Of a stretch of 28,744 nucleotides of DNA, positions 8,305 to 16,144 are shown piece after piece. This stretch comes from JADJLQ01 sp034439915 (GTDB taxonomy: Bacteria > Bacteroidota > Bacteroidia > Chitinophagales > Saprospiraceae). The notes below the pieces were generated by a model. That model was not told where the DNA came from and made no database searches. It saw only the letters and a list, made by a program, of their open reading frames with translations. The stretch is from positions 1 to 28,744 of the forward strand of contig JAWXBI010000173.1 of the NCBI GenBank assembly GCA_034439915.1, in the 5' to 3' direction. How positions within the stretch are numbered: position 1 is the stretch's first letter; every line of letters starts with the position of its first letter. Made by a program: the position numbers and the translations under genes.

Positions 8305-10596
8305 ATGCAATCATCCAAGCGGAACAGAATCAACACGCTCCTGATGTTGGTTTTATCAGTTTCCTGTTTAACCCTCCGCGCTCAGACCCAGGTCACCGGG
8401 TTTATCCAAGACGCCTATACCCACCAGAGTCTCACCGGGGTAATAATCAGGTTAATTGATCTTAATGGTGATACGGCAACTGCAGTGACCGATCTCAACG
8501 GTAAATTTAATTTCGAAAATGTCAATTCTGGCAGATATATGATCCATGCTGCTTTCGCCAATTACCAGGAAGCGAGGATATTCAATTATCTGATAGGCCG
8601 CATCAACGTGCCCATTTATATTGAGATGGAGCCGGAGATTGAAGATTTACCTGAGGTCATTATTACTGACCGGACCACCGGAGATTATTTGCATCCCCTG
8701 TCCAATCGTCTGCTGGTTTCCAGGGAACAAACAGAGCGATTGCCGGCTGGTTTTTTTGATCCGGCAAGATTATTTACTCAGCAGGCTGGTGTGTCCCCCC
8801 TCAATGATGCTGCAAACCATTTGATCATAAGAGGTAATAACCCGGCTTTTGTAAAATGGATGATCAATGGCACAGAAATCGTCAACCCCAACCACCTAAG
8901 TAATGCGGGCACTTTTACAGATCAGGCCAGCGCTAGTGGAGGTGGGGTCAACATGATCAGTGCTTCAGTATTGGAAAATACCTATTTGATAAAATCACCT
9001 TATTCGGCTGGAGTTGGAAATGCATTAGCTGGTATTGTAGACCTAAATCTAAGACCCGGAAGGATAGATAAACTTTCAGCAGAGGCTCAAATCAGTTTAT
9101 TGGGGATGGAGGTCGGCCTGGAAGGCCCTTTGTCCGGTTCGAGGGGGAGCTCATTTATTATGCGTTACCGGTACTCCACGGTGGGTTTATTGTCAGTACT
9201 TGGTGCCCAGTTTGGGGATGAAAGCATCAATTACCAGGACCTTATGGGCCATCTGCATTTCCCAACAGCAAAAAATGATTGGAGTATTTATTTTTTCACT
9301 GGCAACAATCACAATCGCTATGCCGGGAAAAAGGATTCCACTCAACTCACTATAGATAAAGAAAGACAAAACATTGAATTTTCCGGTGGACAGACTATTG
9401 CCGGACTCAGCCATGAATTGAGAATAAACAGCAAAAACAGATGGGTGAATGATTATATTTATTCAAGATTAAAAACATCCCGTTCATTTGGATTGGTAAG
9501 TACGGAAACCTTAGCGAATCAAAATCATTTGAATCAGGAAAAATGGAGTTTACATTCTCGATTTGTAACTGCTATTCGTAATAATGGAGTATTGACCAGC
9601 GGAATGCAAGTACATGCCAATAAAGATGAGGCCAGATACCAGGGAGGATCAGTTGCTCCAAATGCAAATTGTTGCCCCGATCCATATTACAGTATTCAAC
9701 CTTATGTCAATTATTCCATACAGATCAAAAAATTAACCTGGCAAACCGGAATTCATTCGCTGATTTCAATCGGAGCATCATTGGAACCGAGGATACAATT
9801 GATGTATCGATTAAAACCGGATCAATCTATTCAATTACATGCGGGTAAATACTCTCAATTGCCCAGTCCTATTTCATATTATCCCAAAGCATTCCGGAAC
9901 CCAATTCCTTCTTACCAATTTCAATTGGGTTATCAAAAATCAAAAGAGATGTTTGAATGGAGTAGTTCTATATACTATCAATATCATTTGAAAGTGCCTG
10001 CCGGCGGTGAACATTATTCATTGATCAATGAAAATCCATTTCAGATTGGAGAAATCGGTCAGTCTGATTCTAAAGGCAAAGTCTATGGATTGGAAACTAC
10101 ATTGGGTACACATTTTGGTGAATGGAGTTGGACGGGCAATCTGTCTTTATTTAATTCCAAACTAGTCGCTCCATCCGGGAAAATATTTTCAAGTCGGTTT
10201 GATCAAAAATACTTGTTGCACTCCGGGATAGGCAGGGAATGGGTCAAAGAAAAATCGAAAGCGAAAAGATTAATTGGATTCCACACTCAATTTTCCTATG
10301 GCGGAGCATTAAGAGATACTCCTATCGATGAAGCCAAATCGATTCTCCTCAAGTTCCAGGCATATGAATGGGGTAAATTAAATACCATTAAAAGACCTGA
10401 TTTATACCGGTTGGATTTCCGGATTTATAAAAGAAAGTTTTACAAACACATGAACACATTGTTAGCTTTGGATATTCAAAACTTGACAAATAAACAAAAT
10501 TTCGCCTTCTCTTATTTTGATTATGTTCAAAAACAAACTGTGGTCAACTATCAATTAGGAATTTTACCCAATCTTTCTTTTACCATCGAATACTAA
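8305..10596 (+). CDS. TonB-dependent outer membrane receptor with CarboxypepD_reg-like domain
   Basis: A 763-residue outer membrane protein. Order: signal peptide (about 1-26, ending LTLRAQ), a CarboxypepD_reg-like beta-sandwich (about 28-105, with VTDLNGKFNFENV), a plug domain (about 130-250, including NHLIIRGNNPAFVKWMINGTEI and GNALAGIVDLNLRPG), then a beta barrel of alternating aromatic strands ending in the aromatic-terminated strand LSFTIEY expected for the BAM machinery. It would import a ligand using TonB energy. No SusD partner gene follows, so it is not a Sus-type glycan pair; the ligand is unknown. The TMEM220-like gene follows after five bases and is probably co-transcribed. Confidence 0.88.
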   Translation: MQSSKRNRINTLLMLVLSVSCLTLRAQTQVTGFIQDAYTHQSLTGVIIRLIDLNGDTATAVTDLNGKFNFENVNSGRYMIHAAFANYQEARIFNYLIGRINVPIYIEMEPEIEDLPEVIITDRTTGDYLHPLSNRLLVSREQTERLPAGFFDPARLFTQQAGVSPLNDAANHLIIRGNNPAFVKWMINGTEIVNPNHLSNAGTFTDQASASGGGVNMISASVLENTYLIKSPYSAGVGNALAGIVDLNLRPGRIDKLSAEAQISLLGMEVGLEGPLSGSRGSSFIMRYRYSTVGLLSVLGAQFGDESINYQDLMGHLHFPTAKNDWSIYFFTGNNHNRYAGKKDSTQLTIDKERQNIEFSGGQTIAGLSHELRINSKNRWVNDYIYSRLKTSRSFGLVSTETLANQNHLNQEKWSLHSRFVTAIRNNGVLTSGMQVHANKDEARYQGGSVAPNANCCPDPYYSIQPYVNYSIQIKKLTWQTGIHSLISIGASLEPRIQLMYRLKPDQSIQLHAGKYSQLPSPISYYPKAFRNPIPSYQFQLGYQKSKEMFEWSSSIYYQYHLKVPAGGEHYSLINENPFQIGEIGQSDSKGKVYGLETTLGTHFGEWSWTGNLSLFNSKLVAPSGKIFSSRFDQKYLLHSGIGREWVKEKSKAKRLIGFHTQFSYGGALRDTPIDEAKSILLKFQAYEWGKLNTIKRPDLYRLDFRIYKRKFYKHMNTLLALDIQNLTNKQNFAFSYFDYVQKQTVVNYQLGILPNLSFTIEY

Positions 10597-10601
10597 TTTG
10601 C

Positions 10602-10958
10602 ATGAAAATATTTTTTTTAGTCCTGGGTTTTATCTTTATTTCTTTTGCCGTATTACAATACAATGATCCGGACCCCTATATCTGGGCACCTTATTATTTA
10701 TTGATCGCAGCGATTTGTTTTTTGGAATACAAAGGCAGGTATTATAATTTGTTCGTTGGGTTGACCTTCCTTGGTTCCTGGATTTGGGCAGCATTTTATG
10801 TTCCTGACTTATTGGCCTGGCTGACTCATGGTATGCCTAATATTGCGGATCAAATGAAAGCAGAAACACCATACGTCGAAAATATGCGGGAGTTTCTTGG
10901 GCTTTTACTTTGCTCCATCACGATTGGAAGTATCATGTATAGAAATATAAAAAGTTAA
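10602..10958 (+). CDS. TMEM220-like small membrane protein
   Basis: A 118-residue inner membrane protein with about four predicted helices (residues 2-18, 25-40, 48-68 and 96-112). It carries the QYNDPDPYIWAPYYL motif after the first helix, which is characteristic of the transmembrane 220 family found in bacteria and eukaryotes; the function of that family is not known. The ATG is five bases after the receptor stop codon, consistent with one transcript. The region after its stop holds a palindromic repeat and then the IS3 element. Confidence 0.8.
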   Translation: MKIFFLVLGFIFISFAVLQYNDPDPYIWAPYYLLIAAICFLEYKGRYYNLFVGLTFLGSWIWAAFYVPDLLAWLTHGMPNIADQMKAETPYVENMREFLGLLLCSITIGSIMYRNIKS

Positions 10959-10971
10959 ACGAAATAGAATT

Positions 10972-11004
10972 GATTTACGATTTACGATTGATCCGAATCG
11001 GATC
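10972..11004. repeat. Palindromic dispersed repeat, copy 1
   Basis: The heptad GATTTAC occurs twice in tandem, leading into GATTTACGATTGATCCGA (10979-10996), which is identical over 18 bases to the reverse complement of 18093-18110 after nadB. The right half is a near-perfect palindrome, with arms GATCCGA (10990-10996) and TCGGATC (10998-11004) around one base. It lies just downstream of the TMEM220-like gene and could act as a REP-like element or weak terminator. Confidence 0.65.
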
Positions 11005-11067
11005 GATTGATTAGATTTTGGACTGGCTAAGGATTGATTGAAACTGAGTGTTCTCTCATGAAATACG

Positions 11068-11094
11068 TTGACACAAAAAATGTTGATAACTTTT
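11068..11094 (+). promoter_or_regulatory. Promoter of the IS3 orfA
   Basis: TTG at 11068-11070 (within TTGACA) and TAACTTTT at 11087-11094 are 19 bases apart, the spacing of Bacteroidota -33/-7 elements; the last base of the -7 motif deviates from TAnnTTTG. It overlaps the inner inverted-repeat block, so the terminus also serves as promoter. The ATG of orfA follows at 11111. Confidence 0.55.
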
Positions 11095-11110
11095 CTTAAA
11101 TTATTAAGAA

Positions 11111-11458
11111 ATGACATTACAAGAGAGACTAAGGAGGCGATTCAGTGAAAATTTCAAAAAGGAAATCGTAATTGATCTTGAATTAGGCAAATTGACTTTG
11201 CAGCAAGTGAGCCTGGCCTATGAAGTCAGGCAATCAAACGTTAAAAGGTGGGTGGAGAAATATGGTAAAGAGCCTATGCCGAAAGGAATATTGATACAGA
11301 GTCGGGATGAAATTAATAAACTGAAAGATTTAGAAAGGGAAGCAAAAAAGTTGAAACAAATCATTGGAGAACAACAGATAAAAATAATTTATCTGGAACA
11401 ATGCATGAGATTGGCAACAGATAAGTTGGGGAATGATTTTGAAAAAAAAACCAAATGA
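11111..11458 (+). CDS. IS3-family OrfA, helix-turn-helix subunit of transposase
   Basis: A 115-residue protein with an HTH_Tnp_1-like N-terminus (RRRFSENFKKEIVIDLELG, then LTLQQVSLAYEVRQSNVKRWVEKYG) followed by a leucine-zipper-like helix (LKDLEREAKKLKQIIGEQQ). In IS3 elements this part binds the terminal repeats and is fused to OrfB by a -1 ribosomal frameshift. Here a run of nine A (11442-11450) lies just before the stop and orfB is in the -1 frame, which fits that scheme. The stop also overlaps the orfB start codon as ATGA, allowing reinitiation. The protein appears intact. Confidence 0.85.
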   Translation: MTLQERLRRRFSENFKKEIVIDLELGKLTLQQVSLAYEVRQSNVKRWVEKYGKEPMPKGILIQSRDEINKLKDLEREAKKLKQIIGEQQIKIIYLEQCMRLATDKLGNDFEKKTK

Positions 11459-12365
11459 TTATTCTGGAGGGTATAAAAGCCAATAAAAGTGGAATGAATG
11501 GGATTACCATGGAGCAGCTGTATAGCTATACCGGGGTAAGCCGACAAGCGTATTGTCAATCTATGATCAGAAGGAAAAAAGAAGAAACGGTGATGGATGA
11601 AATTTCTATAGAAGTTAATAAATACCGAATGGGGAAGGATGCCTATGCGGGTTCAAGATCCTTGTATTACAATTTAGGGATAAAAAGGAAATATAACCTG
11701 GGGGTGAATAAGTTTGAGTCGCTGATGTCGGAATATGGACTAACCTTAAGCCGGGTAAGTACAAAAATGATAACCACGATATCAAGTCCGAGAAGCTGGC
11801 AATACGACAATCTGGTTAATGGATTGATCATCGAAGATATAAATCAAGTTATAGTTGGAGATTTGACTTATGTGCTAAAGGATAGTCAGCGGTATTTTGT
11901 ATTTAGTTTATTTGATTTATATAGTGCAATGATGGTTGGTATTTATGGTGGCCCAAGGATGAGGTCAATAGAAGCAATCAAACCATTAGAGCAGGGTGAG
12001 GAGTTAAGAGGAGAAGAAATCAGAGGATGCATCCATCATACGGATGGCGGTTCACAATATTTTCCAGACTTGTATATGAAAAAACGGAATCGCTGAAAAT
12101 GATAATAAGCGTCGCAAATAATTGCCTTCAAAATGGATATGCCGAACAGAGAAATGGGATGATTAAAGAACATTTTCTTCCCCTCATACGAGGAAGGAAT
12201 GAGAAAGAATTTAACAAAGGACTACAAGAAATAAAAATGGAATACAATTACAATAGAAAACAAGAAAAGCTGGGCTAGAAGTCTCCGGTTGAATTTGAAC
12301 TATCCCTCCACGGACAGAATGCTCTGGAAAGAAAGCAGTTGTCGACCTATACCTTTAAAATCTAA
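11455..12365 (+). pseudogene. IS3-family OrfB transposase (rve/DDE), broken by a frameshift and a stop
   Basis: The frame starts with ATG overlapping the orfA stop. It carries an HTH_21-like segment (YAGSRSLYYNLGIKRKYNLGV), then the integrase core with the first Asp in VGDLTY, the second in HHTDGGSQY, and the Glu in NGYAEQRNGMIKEHF. Two lesions break it. At 12079-12084 there are six A where seven would keep the frame (YMKKTESLKM), so translation ends at a TGA shortly after. At 12276-12278 a TAG replaces the Tyr of the conserved LGYKSPVEFE motif near the C-terminus. Beyond that the frame continues as KSPVEFELSLHGQNALERKQ to TAA at 12363-12365. The element is therefore probably unable to transpose on its own. 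Confidence 0.85.
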
Positions 12366-12428
12366 CAAAAATGAATGTTGGGTTTTTTTTAGGCATATCA
12401 GACCGAAATGTTACTTTTGAATTTAGTC

Positions 12429-12461
12429 AAAAGAAAACCTCCCCAAAAGATTTGGGAAGGT
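12429..12461 (-). terminator. Intrinsic terminator of the candidate small RNA
   Basis: On the minus strand the arms ACCTTCCCAAA (12461-12451) and TTTGGGGAGGT (12447-12437) pair at 10 of 11 positions (the exception can be a G-U or mismatch) around a three-base loop, followed by TTTCTTTT. This is a classic rho-independent shape. In the other direction the hairpin lacks a clean T tract. Confidence 0.6.
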
Positions 12462-12538
12462 CTAAAAGAACTTTTCGTTCTACCAGAATTAATCCTGTCG
12501 AGTTGCTCCCCAGCATAGCTCGATTCCGCTTCATTCTG
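12429..12538 (-). ncRNA. Candidate structured small RNA in the IS3 tail
   Basis: On the minus strand a TAAGTTTG promoter element (12552-12545) is followed by about 110 bases of stacked hairpins ending in a terminator. The first structure pairs ATTCTGGCAGAAC (12533-12545) with GTTCTACCAGAAT (12477-12489), 12 of 13 positions, and encloses TCGAG/CTCGA (12498-12502 with 12519-12523) and TGCT/AGCA around a CCCC loop (GGGG in the RNA). If transcription starts near 12538, only the inner part of the outer stem is in the RNA. A second small hairpin AGAAC/GTTCT (12467-12481) competes for one arm of the outer stem. A 35-codon ORF (12534 to 12427, starting MKRNRAMLGSNSTG) overlaps exactly, so a short mRNA is the alternative. 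No known RNA family is recognised. Confidence 0.45.
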
Positions 12539-12544
12539 GCAGAA

Positions 12545-12552
12545 CAAACTTA
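12545..12552 (-). promoter_or_regulatory. -7 promoter element reading into the IS3 tail
   Basis: TAAGTTTG on the minus strand is an exact TAnnTTTG match. The -33 position has TTTAA rather than TTG, so strength is uncertain. The predicted start is about seven bases on, near 12538, just before an ATG at 12534. Confidence 0.45.
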
Positions 12553-12646
12553 AAAAACTACCATATTATTAAACTGAAAAAGTTATCCACATCTTTAGGC
12601 TTTGGGTAGAAAGCTTGTCAACCTATTTAATGGGGCAGCAATTTGA

Positions 12647-12678
12647 CTGACCACTGAGTAACTGTCTACTGTTTACTA
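12647..12678. repeat. Degenerate heptad repeat at the end of the T9SS cargo pseudogene
   Basis: On the plus strand the units CTGACCA, CTGAGTAA, CTGTCTA and CTGTTTA follow one another, then CTA at 12676-12678, which is the TAG stop of the minus-strand pseudogene. The units belong to the same TAGTCAG-like heptad family as the large array between nadB and murI, in the same orientation relative to the upstream stop codon. Confidence 0.6.
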
Positions 12679-13527
12679 ATAACAATACACCTTAACTGCT
12701 TTTAAATTTCGATTACCTACCAAACTCACTATATAAACATTATTATTAGGGGGTATCCAGGGTATACTGATTTCACTACCACGAATAGATGGCATTCGGA
12801 CAGAGTTTAGTAATTTTCCATCCAACGAGTATATATTCATTGTATGAAACTGCTCTACGTTATTTAATGCAAACCTTCCATTATTATGTCTAACAATTGG
12901 ACCGATTTGTTTTTGGGTCTCAGTGGTAGATGCACCTTGGGCTCGGAATGCAAAATTCATATAACGGATAGTATCTACGCTATTATCCCCCGCATGAGTT
13001 CGAATATTAATGCTTTTAGCCATTTCATTGGTAATTATTAATGAATCAAAGTTTCTTAATAAAATAATATCTGAATAATTACCGGTAAGCGGTCCCATCA
13101 CAGAGGGTTCAAAATAACTTCGAGCTACGCATATGCCGTTAAAATCTGTTCTATTCCACTTTAATGTCAATGGAAACATATAGGTATTTACCTTTAATAC
13201 GAGTTGTAAAGGACCTTATTCGTATTCACCACATTTTGGAGATTGAACTATGGACCTATCATAGGAATAAACATTAAATGGATGCAGCTGTATATCAAAA
13301 CTATCTCTAAATAATAAGTCTTGGTTCGAGGGTTTTATATGATACTCTCCAAATAAAGTATCCTCATATGGATCATAAGCATTTTTATCAAATCCTATCG
13401 TAAATTTTATAGACTTGCGTTGAGCATTAGTCATTGTGAAATCAGACTCAAATTCTGCTTTCTTTTGGGATGATACCAGTATTGGAAATATCAATCCAAG
13501 AGTGTACAATAAATATGAAATATTCAT
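12676..13527 (-). pseudogene. T9SS-sorted cargo protein, copy 2, with an in-frame stop
   Basis: A second copy of the neighbouring gene at 13537-14388; both would be 283 residues. It starts with a signal peptide (MNISYLLYTLGLIFPILVSSQ), then the domain KKAEFESDFTMTNAQ and FTIGFDKNAYDPYEDTLFGE, and ends in a T9SS type A-like sorting domain (MNIYSLDGKLLNSVRM, then NNVYIVSLVGNRNLKAVKVY). At codon 104 (13218-13216) TAA stands where the paralogue has Tyr in GEYEYGPLQL; the frame continues unchanged to TAG at 12676. One substitution from TAT or TAC explains it. Whether a 103-residue fragment is made is unknown; it would lack the sorting signal. ATG 13527 is preferred to the TTG immediately before it. 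Confidence 0.88.
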
Positions 13528-13536
13528 CAACTCATA

Positions 13537-14388
13537 TTAATAACAGTACAACTTAAAGGACTTCAAATTTCGGTGACCTACCAAACTCACTATATAAACA
13601 TTATTATTAGGGGGGATCCAGTGTATACTGATTTCACCACTATGAATAGATGGCATTCGGACAGAGTTTAGTAATCTTCCATCCAACGAATATATATTCA
13701 TAGTATGAAACTCCACCACATTATTTAACACGAATCTTCCATTATTATGTCTTACGTCAGGATTGATTTGTTTCTGTGTCTCAGTAGTAGAGGCACCTTG
13801 GGGTCGGAATGCAAAATTCATAAATCGCACCGTATCTATATTGTTATTTCCAAAATAAGGATATTCGGCTATGCTCTTTGCCATATCATTTGTGATTATT
13901 AAAGAATCCAAGTTTCTTAATAGAATGATATCGGAGTAATTACCCATAAGTGGTCCCGTAATGCTTGGTTCAAAATAGCTCCTGGCTACACAAATACCAC
14001 TAAACTCCTTCCTATCCCATTTTAATATCAAAGGAAACATATAGGTATTAACTTTTATTATTAATTGCAAAGGTCCGTATTCATATTCCCCACATTTTAA
14101 AGACTGGACAATCGATCTGTCATATGAAAAAACATTAAATGGATGTAGCAGAACATCAAAACTGTCCCGGAAAAATATATCATGATTCGGGCGATAAAGA
14201 TTATATTCACCAAAGATTGTATCCTCATATTCTGCGTAAGCATTTTTATCAAACCCTATAGTGAATCTTGCAATTCTGCCTTGAGCATTCGTCATAATAA
14301 AATCAGACTCAAATTCTGCTTTCTTTTGGGATGATAGCCGTGTAGGAAATAATATTGTAATAACCCAAAATAGGAATGAAATTTTCAT
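13537..14388 (-). CDS. T9SS-sorted extracellular protein of unknown function, copy 1
   Basis: A 283-residue secreted protein: signal peptide (MKISFLFWVITILFPTRLSSQ), an N-terminal domain with FTIGFDKNAYAEYEDTIFGE and a pattern of beta strands up to about residue 200, then a C-terminal beta sandwich resembling the T9SS type A sorting domain (HTMNIYSLDGRLLNSV, GEISIHWIPPNNNVYIVSLVG, ending LKSFKLYCY). The IGFD-x-N-A...GE pattern recurs in Bacteroidota T9SS cargo, but I know of no assigned role. It would be exported by Sec and moved across the outer membrane by T9SS. The gene starts eight bases after the metalloprotease stop and nine bases before copy 2, so the three probably form one transcript. 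Its DNA is visibly more AT-rich than the flanking housekeeping genes. Confidence 0.75.
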   Translation of the reverse strand: MKISFLFWVITILFPTRLSSQKKAEFESDFIMTNAQGRIARFTIGFDKNAYAEYEDTIFGEYNLYRPNHDIFFRDSFDVLLHPFNVFSYDRSIVQSLKCGEYEYGPLQLIIKVNTYMFPLILKWDRKEFSGICVARSYFEPSITGPLMGNYSDIILLRNLDSLIITNDMAKSIAEYPYFGNNNIDTVRFMNFAFRPQGASTTETQKQINPDVRHNNGRFVLNNVVEFHTMNIYSLDGRLLNSVRMPSIHSGEISIHWIPPNNNVYIVSLVGHRNLKSFKLYCY

Positions 14389-14396
14389 AAACACAT

Positions 14397-15951
14397 TTAT
14401 TTAATTATGCTCAGATTTTGACTGTAGATGTTATTATCTGCATTAATTTCAACAGTATAAATTCCTGTTGGTAGATTATATAAACCAATTTGTTGCCTAT
14501 AAAATCCTGCTACTTTGTTTTTTTCTTTTCTTAATTCTTTAAAATTAGTTTTGGCTGTAATGTGATAAATTCGCACAGAAAGATCTTTTACTGTTTCTGT
14601 GAGATCAAAACTCAAAATACTTGATGATGTTGAGGGGTTTGGACTAATATTCATTCCTCTTAACAGCGGAGGCAATATATATACACAAGTAAAGCTGGTA
14701 GAGGGAGGGGAACAAGGGTCATTGTAAACCGTTAAAGTAGCCCGATAAGTACAATTCTCATCAAGAGTACCAAGAGAAGATAAGTTTAAATTAGGCGCAG
14801 TACCTGTAACTATACCGGAATTATAGTATGTTCCCAGGTTAGTTGTTGGACAATTAAATGAACCAGTGGAACATTTCCATACTTCGATTTTATATTGAGT
14901 ATAGTTGGTACTATATGTGCAATTCATATATAGTGGACTTCCAGAGTTGGGTCTAAAACTTGAAGGCAAGGAAAATAAAGATTTGGGTAAATTGGCTCGA
15001 TAAGGGCTGCCGGCACCACCATTGCAAAAATAACTCCTTAACCTGTTTTTTTTTTGCTGTGTAATGGCCGGCTCATAAGACATGTAATCCATAAAATAGT
15101 TTCCTACATTGTCCCAGTTAGAGCAAAGTGGCTGACAGGAAGGGTTTCCAAACTCCCAACATCGAAATCCTGGGGAATAAGTATCGGTAATTCCAAGCAT
15201 GGCGTCCCAGTCATAACATCCACCAGGGCATGCTACACCAGTTGTGCACTCGATATTATGCACTAAGCCGCCTAAATGGCCTATTTCATAATTTATTGTG
15301 GTTGCAGTACTGTGAGTCCACCAGCCACCTGTTTTATATTTTATATACTCATTATGAGCATTGTAAATAAGAGCAAAAGCAACAATAGGTTGTGCATTGA
15401 ATTCTGAAGCAACTCCTGCCATTCCGCTAATTGGATCCCCGGCAATTGAATCCCTTCCAAGAAAAATATTTATTTCTGATACGAAATTCTGTCTCCACGA
15501 AGCGTAGTTAGCCAAGGAATTCCATGCTGTGTTGTGTAAAGTATTATTTCTATCAAAATATACACCGGCTAAAACAAATCTAATTTTTGTATCTCCGGCA
15601 GATGCTGGTGGAGATGGTTTTGGTAAAAAAGGGGCTTGATTTGTAGTGAATTCAGTATTCATATGTGTCATCAGAGCGGCAGCATGCTGATAACCATTAA
15701 AGCGTCCCCCGCTTCCGTCAGATGTATCAGTGAAATTACTTGTTCCATCCGACCGCAAAACGTAGTGAAAATTTACTTTTACAGTATAAATACAATTGCT
15801 ACTTGGATCAGTACCTTGAGCACCACCACCATTTCCTCCAGCAAGGGAGCAGCTAAAGGGTTGTGATTTTAATACTGTAGCAAAAATCAATAAACAAGTC
15901 TGAAGTAAAAGGCTTTTAATAAAAAATGAAATAGTTTTTAATGGTGTTCAC
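14397..15951 (-). pseudogene. Pappalysin-like (M43-type) secreted metalloprotease, probably inactive
   Basis: The 497-residue frame from TTG 15890 contains a zincin motif, YEIGHLGGLVH, at residues 201-211; the first zinc His of HEXXHXXGXXH is Tyr (codon TAT at 15290-15288, one transition from CAT). A cysteine-rich stretch follows, then the Met-turn-like NYFMDYMSYEPAI, as in pappalysin (M43) peptidases. The C-terminus is a T9SS type A sorting domain (SPNPSTSSSILSFDL, then LPTGIYTVEINADNNIYSQ). The 5' end also looks damaged. From GTG 15951 the sequence reads MNTIKNYFIF and then hits a stop, but removing one base from the six-T run (15926-15921) joins it to IKSLLLQTCLLIFATVLKSQ, a good signal peptide. 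Without that change only TTG 15890, inside the signal peptide, is available. Loss of function is likely on both counts; a non-enzymatic role remains possible. Confidence 0.75.
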
Positions 15952-16000
15952 ATACAATCGAATATTAGGAATTAAAAAATTTATTTGGTGTGACTTAGTA

Positions 16001-16030
16001 AATATAATGATTTTAACACCTCTTTGTCAA
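16001..16030 (-). promoter_or_regulatory. Possible promoter of the T9SS cargo operon
   Basis: On the minus strand TTGACA (16030-16025) is followed after 17 bases by TTATAT, or after 18 bases by TATATT. This resembles a canonical sigma70 promoter of other phyla more than the TAnnTTTG type. It would start transcription about 40 bases before the GTG at 15951. In AT-rich DNA such matches also arise by chance. Confidence 0.3.
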
Positions 16031-16144
16031 TAGCCTTTGGTTAATTTAAGTAAAAGAGCAATATAATACCGTTAAAGATGGATGAACTTCAGTTTGATAA
16101 TGATGAAGTGGTCGGAAGGAAAAGGCTAAAGGTGAAAGGTGGAT

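Larger units (their letters stand above)
11055..12634 (+). mobile_element. IS3-family insertion sequence, decayed, with structured tail
   Basis: An IS3-type element containing orfA, a broken orfB and an unusually long 3' tail. Candidate terminal inverted repeats come in two blocks. The outer block CTCATGAAATACGTTGACA (11055-11073) matches the reverse complement of 12616-12634 at 16 of 19 bases. The inner block ATGTTGATAACTTTT (11080-11094) matches the reverse complement of 12578-12592 at 14 of 15. The blocks are 6 bases apart on the left and 23 on the right. I see no clear target duplication, so the outer edges are uncertain. About 210 bases between the orfB end and the inner right repeat hold a candidate small RNA. 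IS3 elements usually end within a few tens of bases after orfB. Confidence 0.7.

Noticed and set aside
12476..12545. tRNA gene, because of a T-loop-like CTCGATTCC
   Set aside because: The rest does not form a cloverleaf and the outer stem is 13 bases long; a long hairpin explains it better.
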